Assembly (NCBI GenBank): GCA_937891045.1
Contig: CALBEV010000102.1
Coordinates: 1 to 24,391, forward strand
Direction: 5' to 3'
DNA from: an uncultured Burkholderiales bacterium
GTDB lineage: Bacteria > Pseudomonadota > Gammaproteobacteria > Burkholderiales > Burkholderiaceae
Length of the DNA: 24,391 nucleotides
Shown one piece after another: positions 14,913 through 24,132 of this stretch. The position numbers and the translations under genes are program-made. Every line of letters begins with the position of its first letter. Position 1 is the first letter of the stretch. The notes below the pieces were generated by a model that saw only the letters and a list, made by a program, of their open reading frames with translations, did no database searches and was not told the origin of the DNA.

Positions 14913-14952
14913 ATCGACGGCTATGATACTTGGCCCCCTATAACCTCACACC

Positions 14953-15594
14953 ATGTCCCGCAAACCCACCAAAGGCTATTACGTCAAAGGTCATTTTGTT
15001 GCCGAAGGCAGCGATCTCGACTTGGAGCTCAAGCGCGAGCAAAAAGGCCACGATTTATCCAGCAAAACCGACATGAAGCGCGAGAGCACCGAGTTGCAAA
15101 AACTGGGTGAAGATTTACTGGAACTGCGCCAAGACGCGATGCTGCAGTTGGTGGCGCAAGAACACGTGCCCGAGGCTTTGCATGAAGCCATCCGCGAGGC
15201 GAAAAAAATCACCAACTTCGAAGGCAAGCGCCGTCAAATGCAGTTTGTTGGCAAGCTGATGCGCAAACTCGACGAAGACCAAGTGCAGGCCATTCGTGCC
15301 GCGTTGGATGTGCAACACAATGGCGGCGCCGAAGAGACCTTGGCTTTGCACATGGCCGAGCATTGGCGTGACCGCTTGTTGCAAGACGATGCCGCCTTGG
15401 CCGAGTGGCTGAGCGCCCACCCTGACACCGACAGCCAGCAACTGCGTGCCTTGGTGCGCCAAGCCCGCAAAGACGGCCTGCCCGACAAAACCGCTGTGTC
15501 CCATGGTCAGTTCCCACGCCAAGGCCGGGCCTTCCGCGACATCTTCAAAATCGTGCGCGATCACCTCACCACTTCTGACACACCCCAATCATGA
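14953..15594 (+). CDS. darP: Ribosome-associated protein DarP (YjgA)
   Basis: The 213-aa, highly charged and helical product fits the YjgA/DarP family (DUF615). These proteins bind late 50S assembly intermediates in E. coli. The conserved body includes LGEDLLEL, AIREAKKITNFEGKRRQMQFVGKLMRKLD and, at the C-terminus, RQARKD..LPDK..GQFPRQGRAFRDIFKIVRD. The start at 14953 is the first ATG after the 40-base divergent gap with pmbA. The end overlaps the mog start by four bases (ATGA), so the two are coupled. Confidence 0.94.
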   Translation: MSRKPTKGYYVKGHFVAEGSDLDLELKREQKGHDLSSKTDMKRESTELQKLGEDLLELRQDAMLQLVAQEHVPEALHEAIREAKKITNFEGKRRQMQFVGKLMRKLDEDQVQAIRAALDVQHNGGAEETLALHMAEHWRDRLLQDDAALAEWLSAHPDTDSQQLRALVRQARKDGLPDKTAVSHGQFPRQGRAFRDIFKIVRDHLTTSDTPQS

Positions 15595-16193
15595 CCACGC
15601 CCTTAGACACGGTGCGCATTGGCATCGTTTCCATCAGTGACCGCGCCTCGAGTGGCACCTACGAAGACAAAGGCTTGCCCGCCCTGCGCGACTGGCTGGG
15701 CCAGGCTCTGCAAAACCCGCTTGCATTCGAGCCACGCCTGATTCCCGATGAACAAACCCTGATCAGCCAAACCTTGGTGGACCTGGTGGAGGCCGGTTGC
15801 CATTTGGTGCTGACCACCGGCGGCACGGGTCCTGCCAAACGGGACGTGACACCGGAAGCCACTTTGGCCATTGCCGACAAGGAAATGCCCGGCTTTGGCG
15901 AACAAATGCGGCAAATCAGTTTGCGCTTTGTCCCCACCGCGATTTTGTCCAGGCAAGTGGCCGTTATTCGCGGTGAGGCGCTCATCATCAACCTGCCTGG
16001 ACAGCCGAAGTCGATCACCGAAACTTTGGGCGGCTTGAAGTCCCCGGATGGGCAGGTGTTGGTGGAGGGAATATTTGCCGCCGTGCCGTATTGCATCGAC
16101 CTGATTGGCGGCCCCTACTTGCAAACCCACGATGGTTTTTGCAAAGCCTTCAGACCGAAATCAGCGTTACGCACTGTGCCAAATGCTGTTTGA
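15591..16193 (+). CDS. mog: Molybdopterin adenylyltransferase MogA
   Basis: MogA adenylates molybdopterin with ATP to prepare it for molybdenum insertion in cofactor synthesis. The 200-aa product has the MoCF fold signature: IGIVSISDRASSGTYEDKGLPAL near the start, LVLTTGGTGPAKRDVTPEAT (about 73-92), a GFGEQMRQISLRFVPTAILSRQ segment and INLPGQPKSITETL. The Asp in RDVTPEA and the first S-D-R are the known functional positions. It begins within the stop codon of darP. Its presence implies molybdoenzymes in this organism. Confidence 0.95.
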   Translation: MTTPLDTVRIGIVSISDRASSGTYEDKGLPALRDWLGQALQNPLAFEPRLIPDEQTLISQTLVDLVEAGCHLVLTTGGTGPAKRDVTPEATLAIADKEMPGFGEQMRQISLRFVPTAILSRQVAVIRGEALIINLPGQPKSITETLGGLKSPDGQVLVEGIFAAVPYCIDLIGGPYLQTHDGFCKAFRPKSALRTVPNAV

Positions 16194-16219
16194 GTTTGAA
16201 CCCCATTGACCCAGACTGG

Positions 16220-16627
16220 TCATTTTTGATGTTTGAGTCTGGATGTATTGGTGTCAAAAAACATGTCTTGGAAATGCAGGTAAAAGGGTTGTGGCTTGGG
16301 GCTTTTGGAAGTGATGAAGCTTTTCTTGGGTTTGTCATCATCCAACACCGCGTGTTGTGGTGAAAATTTCAGATTCTTGAAAACATACTGCTCAACTGAC
16401 TTCAGAAAGATCAAGAAGTTAGGCACCTTCAGTTGACGAGGCTCTTCACAGGCAAAACGCCAATGGTCGTAGTGTTCATTGGGCTGAAGCAACTGCAACT
16501 TGAATTCGAAGTTGTCAATCAACAAGCCGTACTGCTCCACACTGAAAGACAGTTCGCCCAGATAGGTTTCTTCGTCATGTTGAAGCACCATCAGATGGTG
16601 TGGGTAAAGCTTTATGAACTGTTCCAT
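16220..16627 (-). CDS. Hypothetical protein, A+T-rich orphan downstream of cysE
   Basis: The 135-aa product is not recognised. It is rich in Phe, Tyr, His, Gln and Lys, has no signal peptide or membrane segment, and reads as a compact soluble protein (GELSFSVEQYGLLIDNFEFKL, PNFLIFLKSVEQYVFK) with a charged, low-complexity end. The sequence is visibly richer in A+T than the genes around it, which suggests a recently acquired or fast-evolving gene. It follows cysE on the same strand by 56 bases and ends 26 bases from mog. No SD is clear ahead of the ATG at 16627; M13 is an alternative start. It may be lineage-specific, and coding status is likely but not certain. Confidence 0.6.
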   Translation of the reverse strand: MEQFIKLYPHHLMVLQHDEETYLGELSFSVEQYGLLIDNFEFKLQLLQPNEHYDHWRFACEEPRQLKVPNFLIFLKSVEQYVFKNLKFSPQHAVLDDDKPKKSFITSKSPKPQPFYLHFQDMFFDTNTSRLKHQK

Positions 16628-16683
16628 GCCAAGCGCGAGCCATTGAAATTATCAAAGGCTATATTTAAACCTCTAAAACCTGT

Positions 16684-17457
16684 TCAATCGATCAGTTTGT
16701 TGAGTTTTTCGATTTCTAAATGGGCAGTTTTTGCCGCTAAATTGGGCTTGCAATCATCTGGATTGGCCGTGCCAGCGGCTATTTTTTCAACAGCTTGCCA
16801 GAGCATGACCATTTGTTTCTCTTGCTCTGCGGCATGGTCGATGAGGCCGCGCATGGCTTGGCTCAAAGGGTCGTCGTTTTGCGTCACCCCATAAGCAGAA
16901 AAGCCCATTTTGGATGCCACTTCTTCACGCACCGCATCAGACTTGGCTTCGATGATGCGCGCCGGGTTGCCGACTGCAGTAGCCCCTGGGGGCACGGGTT
17001 TGGTGACCACCGCATTGCTGCCCACTTTGGCACCATCGCCCACGGTGAAGCCGCCCAATACTTTCGCGCCCGCCCCGATCACCACATCTTTGCCGAGGGT
17101 GGGGTGACGCTTGGTGCCTTTGTACAAAGAGGTGCCGCCCAAAGTGACGCCTTGGTAGATGGTGCAGCCGTCGCCAATTTCAGCGGTTTCGCCCACCACC
17201 ACGCCCATGGCATGGTCGAAAAACACACGCTCGCCAATGACGGCCGCCGGATGGATTTCAATGCCGGTGAAAAAGCGCGAAATGTGTGAGATGAAACGAC
17301 CCAGCCAGTACAAACCTGCTTGCCAGCAAGCATGGGCCAAGCGGTGAAACAGCAAGGCGTGCAAGCCGGGGTAGCAGGTGAGGACTTCCAGCCAACCGCG
17401 GGCAGCGGGGTCGCGGTCGAGGATGGTTTGTGCGTCGGCACGAATTCTTGAAAACAT
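16684..17457 (-). CDS. cysE: Serine O-acetyltransferase
   Basis: CysE makes O-acetylserine from serine and acetyl-CoA, the entry step to cysteine. The 257-aa product has a helical N-terminal part and a left-handed beta-helix of hexapeptide repeats (about 65-165): [45 protein letters not shown], then the KRHPTLG loop, GAGAKVLGG, and [24 protein letters not shown]. The catalytic D81-H82 pair and H118 of KRHP are visible. It has a long C-terminal extension rich in charged residues beyond the helix. It starts 9 bases after the trmJ stop, so it shares that operon. Confidence 0.96.
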   Translation of the reverse strand: MFSRIRADAQTILDRDPAARGWLEVLTCYPGLHALLFHRLAHACWQAGLYWLGRFISHISRFFTGIEIHPAAVIGERVFFDHAMGVVVGETAEIGDGCTIYQGVTLGGTSLYKGTKRHPTLGKDVVIGAGAKVLGGFTVGDGAKVGSNAVVTKPVPPGATAVGNPARIIEAKSDAVREEVASKMGFSAYGVTQNDDPLSQAMRGLIDHAAEQEKQMVMLWQAVEKIAAGTANPDDCKPNLAAKTAHLEIEKLNKLID

Positions 17458-17466
17458 GCAAAGAGT

Positions 17467-18195
17467 CTAACTTTTTCCCTTGGCCGACTGGCTCATGGCC
17501 TTGGCAATCCCGCGCAGGATGTGGACTTCTTCCTCGCTCAAGTCGGCGCGGTTGAACAACTGGTTCAGGCGTGGCATGAGTTTTTTAGGGGCGGCAGGGT
17601 CTAGGAATCCAATGTCCACCAAGGACTGTTCCCAGTGCTGCAACATGCCTGCCACTTGGGCGGCATCCGCATGGCTGGGCGTGGCAGTGGTTTCTTGCAC
17701 CGCATAGCCGCCCAGAGCCAAACGCCATTCGTAAGCCACCACCTGCACCGCACTGGCCAGGTTCAACGAGCCAAAATGCGGGTCGGTGGGAATGCTCAGC
17801 GCCACATGGCAGCGGTAAACGTCCTCGTTTTTCATGCCGAAACGCTCAGAGCCGAACAAAAACGCGATGCCGCCCCCCCCCGTGGGGTTTGGCAAGGTGG
17901 CGAAATGCTCGCGCGGGGAGCGGGTGGGCGGGCCAAAGTCGCGCGGCGTCATGGCGGTGGCGCACAAATGGGTGATGCCGTCCAAGGCCTCGTCCAAACT
18001 GGCCACGATGCGGGCGTTTTCCAACACGTTCAGGGCGCCGCTGGCCCGCTGAATGGTTTCTTCTCGGCGCAGCACATTGGCCCAACGCGGGGCCACCAAG
18101 ACCAAATCATCAAAGCCCATGACCCGCATGGCGCGGGCGGTGGCGCCAACGTTGCCAGCGTGGCTGGTTTCAAGGAGGATGAAGCGGGTGTGCAT
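17467..18195 (-). CDS. trmJ: tRNA (cytidine/uridine-2'-O-)-methyltransferase TrmJ
   Basis: TrmJ is a SPOUT-fold enzyme that methylates the 2'-O of nucleotide 32 in tRNA anticodon loops using SAM. The 242-aa product begins RFILLETSHAGNVGATARAMRVMGF, has LVLVAPRW, and the SAM-knot segments AFLFGSERFGM and CHVALSIPTDPHFGSLNLASAVQVVAYE. The frame extends to 18240, but MHTRFILLE at 18195 is the conserved start. A run of nine G (17873-17881 on the plus strand as C) encodes a GGGG stretch just before the FGSERFG motif and could slip. It heads the trmJ-cysE operon and is divergent from suhB. Confidence 0.94.
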   Translation of the reverse strand: MHTRFILLETSHAGNVGATARAMRVMGFDDLVLVAPRWANVLRREETIQRASGALNVLENARIVASLDEALDGITHLCATAMTPRDFGPPTRSPREHFATLPNPTGGGGIAFLFGSERFGMKNEDVYRCHVALSIPTDPHFGSLNLASAVQVVAYEWRLALGGYAVQETTATPSHADAAQVAGMLQHWEQSLVDIGFLDPAAPKKLMPRLNQLFNRADLSEEEVHILRGIAKAMSQSAKGKS

Positions 18196-18219
18196 GGGTC
18201 TAAAATAGCCGATTGTCGC

Positions 18220-18246
18220 CGCCCGTCTTACCGGGCGCATTTTTTT
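18220..18246 (+). terminator. Intrinsic-terminator-like hairpin with seven T upstream of suhB
   Basis: CGCCCG (18220-18225) pairs with CGGGCG (18232-18237) across a 6-base loop, followed by CA and seven T (18240-18246). It points toward suhB but has no plus-strand gene before it, since trmJ is divergent. A TAAAAT (18201-18206) just upstream could be a -10, so the hairpin may be a leader attenuator for suhB-mutS. Confidence 0.5.
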
Positions 18247-18298
18247 GGATCTCCCTCGCCTACTTTGGTGCGTGCTTCACAGCCCGCCACCCCCGCCC

Positions 18299-19195
18299 AT
18301 GAATGTTGCTTCCTCTTCTTCCATCCACCCCATGCTCAACGTGGCCATCAAGGCTGCACGTGCTGCGGGCGTCATCATCAACCGGGCGGCGCTGGACGTC
18401 GAATCGGTGCGGGTCTCCCAAAAAATGGCCAATGATTTCGTGACCGAGGTCGACCATGCCAGCGAAAACATCATCATCGACACCTTGCTGACCGCCTACC
18501 CCGACCACGGCATCTTGGCCGAAGAGTCGGGCCAAACACGCGGCAACCCGAACGCCGAGAACATTTGGATCATCGATCCGCTGGACGGCACTACCAACTT
18601 CATCCATGGTTTTCCTTTTTATTGCGTCAGCATTGCCCTGCAAAGCCGTGGCCGCCTCGAACAAGCCGTGGTGTTCGACCCGACCCGCAACGATTTGTTC
18701 ACCTCCACCCGGGGCCGTGGCGCGTTTTTGAACGACCGACGTTTGCGCGTGAGCAAACGCACCCGCTTGGAAGAATGCCTGATCAGCACCGGCTTTCCGT
18801 TTCGCCCCGAAGACGACTACACGGCTTACCTGAAGGTGATGGCCGACATGATGAAACGCACGGCCGGACTGCGCCGCCCCGGTGCGGCGGCACTCGATTT
18901 GGCCTATGTGGCCGCCGGGTTTGCCGATGGATTTTTTGAAACCGGCTTGCAACCTTGGGACATGGCGGCAGGCAGTTTGTTGATCACCGAAGCCGGTGGC
19001 TTGGTGGGCAATTTCAGCGGCGACGCCGACTGCCTGCACCAGCGGGAATGCATGGCGGCCAACCCCAAGGTGTATGCGCAAATGGTCGGCCTGCTCAAGC
19101 CTTATTCCAAATTTGCCAGCGTCGAAGAAAAACGCGCGGTCAGCGAATCGCTGAAAACCTTGCGCGTCTCTGCCCCTGAAGAAGGCGGCGAATAA
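18299..19195 (+). CDS. suhB: Inositol monophosphatase family protein SuhB
   Basis: The 298-aa product is a lithium-sensitive, Mg-dependent phosphatase of the IMPase/SuhB family; in E. coli SuhB also works in rRNA antitermination. The metal-binding motifs are present: [16 protein letters not shown] (the Glu), [15 protein letters not shown] (the D-x-L-D-G-T-T signature) and, near the end, [10 protein letters not shown] with the last Asp ligand. The frame extends to 18245 through a Pro-rich, non-conserved stretch; the ATG at 18299 is preferred, and 18332 (MLNVAIKAA) is also possible. No clear SD precedes either. It runs in the same direction as mutS with a 21-base gap. Confidence 0.93.
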   Translation: MNVASSSSIHPMLNVAIKAARAAGVIINRAALDVESVRVSQKMANDFVTEVDHASENIIIDTLLTAYPDHGILAEESGQTRGNPNAENIWIIDPLDGTTNFIHGFPFYCVSIALQSRGRLEQAVVFDPTRNDLFTSTRGRGAFLNDRRLRVSKRTRLEECLISTGFPFRPEDDYTAYLKVMADMMKRTAGLRRPGAAALDLAYVAAGFADGFFETGLQPWDMAAGSLLITEAGGLVGNFSGDADCLHQRECMAANPKVYAQMVGLLKPYSKFASVEEKRAVSESLKTLRVSAPEEGGE

Positions 19196-19216
19196 GCCGA
19201 CCGTGGTGCTGTGACC

Positions 19217-21808
19217 ATGGCCGATTTGTCGCAACACACCCCCATGATCGCCCAGTACCTGGGCCTCAAAGCGGACTTCCCCCACACCTTGCTTTTTTAC
19301 CGCATGGGGGATTTTTACGAGCTGTTTTTTGAAGACGCCGAAAAAGCCGCCCGCTTGATGGACATCACGCTCACGCAACGCGGCCAGTCGGCTGGGCAAC
19401 CGGTGGTGATGGCGGGGGTGCCGTTTCACGCGGTGGACAACTACCTCTCGAAGCTGATCAAACTCGGTGAGTCCGTCGCCATTTGCGAGCAGGTGGGCGA
19501 AGTCGGCGGTAAAGGGCCGGTTGAGCGCAAAGTGGTGCGGGTGGTGACACCCGGCACGCTCACCGATGCCGAACTTCTGAATGACAAAACCGAGGCCTAT
19601 GTGTTGGCGGTGCATGCCAGCGAACGCGCTGGCAAACCGCAAGGCTGCGGCTTGGCTTGGCTGAGCGTGACCGAAGGCGAATTGCGACTGGCCGAATGCG
19701 CCGCCGACGAACTGCCTGCTTGGCTGGCCCGCATTGCGCCCAGCGAAGTGATTTTCAGCAGCGAGTTGCCCGCGCATTTGCGCCCCCTCTTAAACAGTGC
19801 CCCCGTGAAAAGCGAGCGTCCTGCTTGGGCTTTTGACAGCAGCTTAGGCCAACGCAAATTGCTGGAACAACTGCAAGCCGCCAGCTTGGTGGCGTGGCAA
19901 GCGCAAGACCTGCTGCAAGCCCATGCCGCCGCCTCGGCTTTGCTGGCCTATGCCGAACACACGCAGGGGCGCAGCCTGTCGCATGTGCAAAAAGTGCGGG
20001 TGGAACGCAACGAAGAACGCATCGACTTGCCAGCCACCACAAGGCGCAATTTGGAACTCACCCAAACCTTGCGTGGCGAAGACAGCCCCACGTTGTTTTC
20101 ATTGCTCGACACCTGCATGACCGGCATGGGCAGCCGCCTTTTAAAACGCTGGCTGTTGGAACCACCGCGTGAACGCAGCTTGGCTCAACAACGCTTGGAC
20201 GCCATTGCGGCATTGCAAGGTGAACATGGCGCAGGCGTGTGGCGCGAACTGCGCAGCGCTTTGAAAGGCTTGGGCGATGTACAGCGCATCAGTGCCCGCA
20301 TGGCCTTGCGCCAAGTGCGACCGCGCGAACTGGTGGCCCTGGGCTTGGCCTTGCAACGCGCCAGCGCCCTGCCCACGTTGTTGAAACCCGCTTTGCAAAC
20401 ACCTTGGCTTCACACCTTGTCGGCGTCCTTGGTGGCACCACCCGAGTGCGCCGCCTTGCTGCAAGCCGCTTTGTTGCCTGAACCCTCTGCCATGGTGCGC
20501 GATGGCAACGTCATCAACCACGGCTTTGACGCCGAGCTCGATGAGTTGCGCGGCATTCAAAACAACGGCGATGAATTTTTATTGGCCCTTGAAGTGCGGG
20601 AACGCGAACGCACCGGCATTGCCAACCTGAAGGTGCAGTTCAACCGGGTGCATGGTTTTTACATCGAGGTGACGCAAGGGCAACTCGACCGCGTGCCGGA
20701 CGACTATCGGCGTCGCCAAACCCTGAAAAATGCCGAGCGCTTCATCACGCCCGAGCTGAAAGCCTTTGAAGACAAAGCCTTGTCGGCGCAAGACCGTGCC
20801 TTGGAGCGTGAAAAGTGGCTCTACGAACAACTGCTGGACAGTTTGCAAAGCTTTGTGCCTGCCTTGGGCCAAGTGGCCTGGGGCTTGTCCACCTTGGATG
20901 TGTTGGCCACATTGTGCGAACGCGCTTTGACGCTGAACTGGTGCGCTCCCGAGTTGGTGAACACGCCCGGCATCAGCATCACGCAAGGCCGTCATCCGGT
21001 GGTCGAGTCGCGTTTGGCTGAAACCGGTGGCAGCTTCATCGCCAACGACACGCAACTGGGCCCAGCGCAACGCATGCAAATCATCACCGGCCCGAACATG
21101 GGCGGCAAGTCCACTTACATGCGGCAAGTGGCCCTCATCGTGTTGTTGGCCAGCATGGGCAGCCATGTGCCTGCCAGCGCTTGCAGATTGGGGCCCATCG
21201 ACGCCATTCACACCCGCATTGGCGCGGCTGACGATTTGGCCAATGCGCAGTCCACCTTCATGTTGGAGATGACCGAGGGCGCTCAAATTTTGAACAACGC
21301 CACACCGCAAAGCTTGGTGCTGATGGACGAAATTGGGCGCGGCACCTCCACCTTTGACGGCTTGGCTTTGGCCAGCGGCATTGCCACCTATTTGCACGAC
21401 AAAACACAGGCCTACAGTTTGTATGCCACGCATTACTTCGAGCTCACCGAGTTCGCGGCCAGCCACCGCGCCGCTGTGAACGTGCATGTGAGTGCCGCCG
21501 AAAGTGGCAACGACGTGGTGTTCTTGCACGAGATTCAAGCTGGTCCGGCCAGCAAAAGCTATGGCATTCAAGTAGCGCGTTTGGCTGGCATGCCCACCGC
21601 CGTGTTGAACCATGCCAAACATGCCTTGTCGGCTTTGGAAACCGATGCCCAAGCCAGCCGCGCTCAAGTGGATTTGTTTGCCGAGCCACCCGAGAGTTTG
21701 GACAACGGCCCCAGCCCCTTGCAAGCCGCTGTGAACCAACTCGACCCCGACAGCCTCACCCCCCGCGAAGCGCTGGACGCGCTGTACGCCTTGAAGAAAC
21801 TCACATGA
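19217..21808 (+). CDS. mutS: DNA mismatch repair protein MutS
   Basis: MutS recognises mismatches and small loops and starts methyl-directed repair with MutL. The 863-aa product has the full layout: N-terminal mismatch-binding domain with the F-x-E motif in GDFYELF (F33, E35), connector and core domains, clamp region, and the C-terminal ATPase with Walker [10 protein letters not shown] (625-633, K631), Walker [12 protein letters not shown] (D704, E705) and the THYFELTEF segment. The usual length is about 855. A GTG at 19211 is in frame two codons upstream; the ATG at 19217 fits the conserved start better. It follows suhB and overlaps the next hydrolase gene by four bases (ATGA). It looks intact, so no mutator state is suggested. 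Confidence 0.98.
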   Translation: MADLSQHTPMIAQYLGLKADFPHTLLFYRMGDFYELFFEDAEKAARLMDITLTQRGQSAGQPVVMAGVPFHAVDNYLSKLIKLGESVAICEQVGEVGGKGPVERKVVRVVTPGTLTDAELLNDKTEAYVLAVHASERAGKPQGCGLAWLSVTEGELRLAECAADELPAWLARIAPSEVIFSSELPAHLRPLLNSAPVKSERPAWAFDSSLGQRKLLEQLQAASLVAWQAQDLLQAHAAASALLAYAEHTQGRSLSHVQKVRVERNEERIDLPATTRRNLELTQTLRGEDSPTLFSLLDTCMTGMGSRLLKRWLLEPPRERSLAQQRLDAIAALQGEHGAGVWRELRSALKGLGDVQRISARMALRQVRPRELVALGLALQRASALPTLLKPALQTPWLHTLSASLVAPPECAALLQAALLPEPSAMVRDGNVINHGFDAELDELRGIQNNGDEFLLALEVRERERTGIANLKVQFNRVHGFYIEVTQGQLDRVPDDYRRRQTLKNAERFITPELKAFEDKALSAQDRALEREKWLYEQLLDSLQSFVPALGQVAWGLSTLDVLATLCERALTLNWCAPELVNTPGISITQGRHPVVESRLAETGGSFIANDTQLGPAQRMQIITGPNMGGKSTYMRQVALIVLLASMGSHVPASACRLGPIDAIHTRIGAADDLANAQSTFMLEMTEGAQILNNATPQSLVLMDEIGRGTSTFDGLALASGIATYLHDKTQAYSLYATHYFELTEFAASHRAAVNVHVSAAESGNDVVFLHEIQAGPASKSYGIQVARLAGMPTAVLNHAKHALSALETDAQASRAQVDLFAEPPESLDNGPSPLQAAVNQLDPDSLTPREALDALYALKKLT

Positions 21809-22671
21809 CCCCAGCGCTTGCAAGACCCATCCCCAGCGGCACACCGTTGGTGTTTTTTTTTCATGGCAACAGTTTTCCGGCCAGCACCTACAGCGTGATG
21901 TTGAATGAATTGCGCCGCCGTGGTTTGCAAGTGCATTCGCTTGAAAAAATCGGCCACAACCCAGCCTACCCGGTCAGCAGCAACTGGCCGCATTTGGTGG
22001 AAGAACTGTTGGCCTTCGCCAAGCCCTTGGTGGCTGCGCACACCGGCCCGGTGGTGTTCGTGGGGCACTCCTTGGGCGGCATGCTGAGTTTGATGTTGGC
22101 CGCGCAGCACCCCGAGTTGGCTCATGCCGTGGTGATGGTGGATGCACCCGCCGTGGCCGGTTGGCAAGCCCATGTGTTGCAGCTGTCCAAAAAATTGTCC
22201 TTGACGAATAAATTTTCACCCGGTGCGGTGAGTCAGAAACGCCGCCATGTGTGGGCCAACTTGGACGAGGTGCGGGCGCACTTTGCCAGCAAAAAACATT
22301 TCGCCCGCTGGCACCCGCAAGTGTTGGAAGACTACATCCAATACGGCACCGAAGAAGCGTTGGTGGACGGTCAATTGCAACGCGTTTTAAGCTTCTCGCG
22401 CGACATTGAAACCCAGATTTACAACAGCGTGCCGCACAACTTAGAGCGCATCCTCAAGCGGCATCCTTTGAAGTGCCCAGTGAGTTTGGTGGCGGCACGG
22501 CATTCGCGTGAAATGCGGATTGCAGGCAGCGACTTCACCAAGCGGGTCACCAAGGGGCGCATCACCATCATCGACGGCACGCACCTGGTGCCGATGGAAA
22601 GTCCGGTGGCCACCGCTGCTGCCATAGAAGCCGCAGTGGTGAACATGCTGGGGCCCGTGGTGGCTAAATAA
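21805..22671 (+). CDS. Alpha/beta hydrolase
   Basis: A 288-aa alpha/beta hydrolase. It shows the oxyanion-forming [11 protein letters not shown] (about 17-27), the nucleophile elbow GHSLGG (Ser at about 89), a MVDAP strand after it and a C-terminal catalytic His in [12 protein letters not shown] nine-T run at 21853-21861 encodes the FFF of the early strand. It shares four bases with mutS (ATGA), so translation is coupled, although a repair role is not implied. Its stop codon directly abuts the stop codon of uppP on the other strand, leaving no room for a separate terminator. The substrate is unknown. Confidence 0.9.
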   Translation: MTPALARPIPSGTPLVFFFHGNSFPASTYSVMLNELRRRGLQVHSLEKIGHNPAYPVSSNWPHLVEELLAFAKPLVAAHTGPVVFVGHSLGGMLSLMLAAQHPELAHAVVMVDAPAVAGWQAHVLQLSKKLSLTNKFSPGAVSQKRRHVWANLDEVRAHFASKKHFARWHPQVLEDYIQYGTEEALVDGQLQRVLSFSRDIETQIYNSVPHNLERILKRHPLKCPVSLVAARHSREMRIAGSDFTKRVTKGRITIIDGTHLVPMESPVATAAAIEAAVVNMLGPVVAK

Positions 22672-23523
22672 CTAAGCCTGCCAATTCACCAAACCACTGT
22701 AAGCCGTGACCAGCACCACCACACCAAAGGCAATGCGATAGTAGGCAAACACCACGAAAGTGTGTGTGGCGATGTAGCGCAGCAGCCAGCGCACACAAGC
22801 CCAGGCGCTCAGGAACGAGAACACCAACCCCACCGCAAACATGGGCACATCGGCCATGCTGAGAAGCGCACGATCTTTGTACAGGCTGTAAGCGCCTGCG
22901 CCAATAAGTGTGGGAATGGCCAGGTAAAACGAGAAGTCGGTGGCGGCCTTGCGACTCAGACCCAGCAACATACCGCCAATGATGGTGGCCCCGCTGCGGC
23001 TGGTGCCTGGGATCATGGCCAAGCATTGCACCAAACCAATTTTGAAGGCGTCTAAGGGTGTCATGCTTTCCACGTTGACGATGCGCGCATGGTCATCGGG
23101 GTGGCCATCGTGCAAAGGTTTGCGACCCCAACCTTCCACCCACAAAATGATGAAACCGCCGATGATGAAGCTGGACGCCACCACGGTGGGCGTGAACAAA
23201 TGCGCTTTGATGGCCTTGCCAAACAACAAGCCCAAGATCACGGCTGGCACAAAAGCGATGAGCACATTCAAGACAAAGCGCCGTGCCAAGCGCTGGGTGG
23301 GCAAGGCCACCACGGTGCTGGCAATTTTTTCCCAATAAACGATGACCACGGCCAAGATGGCGCCGGTTTGAATGGCGATGTCGAACACCTTGGCCTTCTC
23401 GTCGTCAAAGCCCAGCAAGGCGCCCGCTAGGATGAGGTGGCCGGTGGAAGAAATAGGCAGAAACTCGGTCAGCCCTTCCACCACACCCATGACGGCCGCT
23501 TTGAATAACAACATGAAGTCCAC
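22672..23523 (-). CDS. uppP: Undecaprenyl-diphosphatase UppP (BacA)
   Basis: UppP removes a phosphate from undecaprenyl pyrophosphate to recycle the lipid carrier of peptidoglycan and other envelope polymers, and its overproduction gives bacitracin resistance. The 283-aa, multi-spanning membrane protein has the two active-site motifs: [14 protein letters not shown] (17-29 region, with E17, E20, S25-H29) and PGTSRSGAT (172-180, R176). The start is a GTG at 23523, backed by AAAGGA about 6 bases upstream; the next ATG is three codons in. It is convergent with the hydrolase, stop to stop. Confidence 0.96.
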   Translation of the reverse strand: MDFMLLFKAAVMGVVEGLTEFLPISSTGHLILAGALLGFDDEKAKVFDIAIQTGAILAVVIVYWEKIASTVVALPTQRLARRFVLNVLIAFVPAVILGLLFGKAIKAHLFTPTVVASSFIIGGFIILWVEGWGRKPLHDGHPDDHARIVNVESMTPLDAFKIGLVQCLAMIPGTSRSGATIIGGMLLGLSRKAATDFSFYLAIPTLIGAGAYSLYKDRALLSMADVPMFAVGLVFSFLSAWACVRWLLRYIATHTFVVFAYYRIAFGVVVLVTAYSGLVNWQA

Positions 23524-23573
23524 GGCGTATCCTTTTGAATAAATTGGGTTAATTCTAAACGCCGATAAATCTG

Positions 23574-23594
23574 AATAGATTGAAAGACTCTATT
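23574..23594. repeat. Small inverted repeat AATAGA-N9-TCTATT between uppP and the DUF2306-like gene
   Basis: Six-base arms at 23574-23579 and 23589-23594 lie in the A+T-rich divergent gap (23524-23659) that should hold both promoters. It may be an operator or a coincidence of base composition. No convincing -35/-10 pair could be placed here. Confidence 0.3.
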
Positions 23595-23659
23595 GTTTTA
23601 CTATCAGAAGCCTTCCAATTTGAACTGTGATGAAGACACTCTCTGAGTTTTAAAAAAAT

Positions 23660-24073
23660 ATGCAACTCACACCCCTGATCGCCGTTCACATGACCGCAGC
23701 CCTCGGTGCTGTCGTCCTTGGGCCCTTTGCGCTGTGGACGCGCATGGGCTCAACGCAGTGGCCTTGGCTGCATCGTGCCATGGGCTATGCCTATGTCACC
23801 CTCATGCTGGTGGCAGCTTTTTCGGCTTGCTTCATTCGTGATTTCAATTTGCCCAATCTTCACGGCTTCACAGCCATTCACTTGCTGATACCGGTCACCT
23901 TGGTCAGCTTGTGGGTGGCCTTCAGAGCCCTCGCACAAAAAGACATCGTCACCCACCGCATCACCATGCAATCGCTTTATGTCAGTGCTTGCCTGATTGC
24001 GGGTGGTTTCACCCTGCTGCCCTCGCGTTACTTGGGCAACTTGGTTTGGCATGAGTGGTTGGGATGGGTTTGA
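23660..24073 (+). CDS. DUF2306-like four-helix membrane protein
   Basis: The 137-aa product has four hydrophobic segments at about residues 5-26, 40-60, 69-90 and 104-124. Scattered family-like features are an HMTAALGAVVLGPFALW start, HRAMGYAYV, a conserved His in GFTAIHLL, HRITMQSLYVS and a Pro-Ser-Arg-Tyr turn (LLPSRYLGN), which fit DUF2306, a group of inner-membrane proteins of unknown role. The ATG at 23660 is preceded by seven A and no clear SD. It is divergent from uppP and convergent with the vapC-like gene. No function is proposed. Confidence 0.75.
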   Translation: MQLTPLIAVHMTAALGAVVLGPFALWTRMGSTQWPWLHRAMGYAYVTLMLVAAFSACFIRDFNLPNLHGFTAIHLLIPVTLVSLWVAFRALAQKDIVTHRITMQSLYVSACLIAGGFTLLPSRYLGNLVWHEWLGWV

Positions 24074-24090
24074 TTCAAACCTGTAGCGAA

Positions 24091-24132
24091 CACTTACCAA
24101 ACTTCATGTTTTAAACGCTGCTTAGGTAAGTG
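24091..24132. repeat. Inverted repeat CACTTACC-N26-GGTAAGTG over the vapC-like stop
   Basis: Eight-base arms at 24091-24098 and 24125-24132 enclose the last codons and stop of the vapC-like gene. The long loop makes a terminator less likely; it could be a 3' hairpin or a remnant of an insertion junction. Confidence 0.35.

Noticed and set aside
14913..14952. A TATAAC just before darP as a leaderless-transcript promoter
   Set aside because: No matching -35 is seen at a proper distance, and a TATGAT at 14922-14927 is an equally weak candidate, so no promoter was called.
18260..19777. A 505-codon open frame on the minus strand across suhB and mutS
   Set aside because: It is antisense to two strongly conserved genes and reads as His/Gly/Gln/Arg-rich sequence without any family motif, as expected for a shadow frame in G+C-rich DNA.
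19211..21808. A mutator-type lesion in mutS
   Set aside because: The F-x-E mismatch motif, Walker A, Walker B and full length are all present without a frameshift.
20579..21844. A 421-codon minus-strand frame over the 3' half of mutS
   Set aside because: It is antisense to the MutS ATPase region and has no motif or RBS support.
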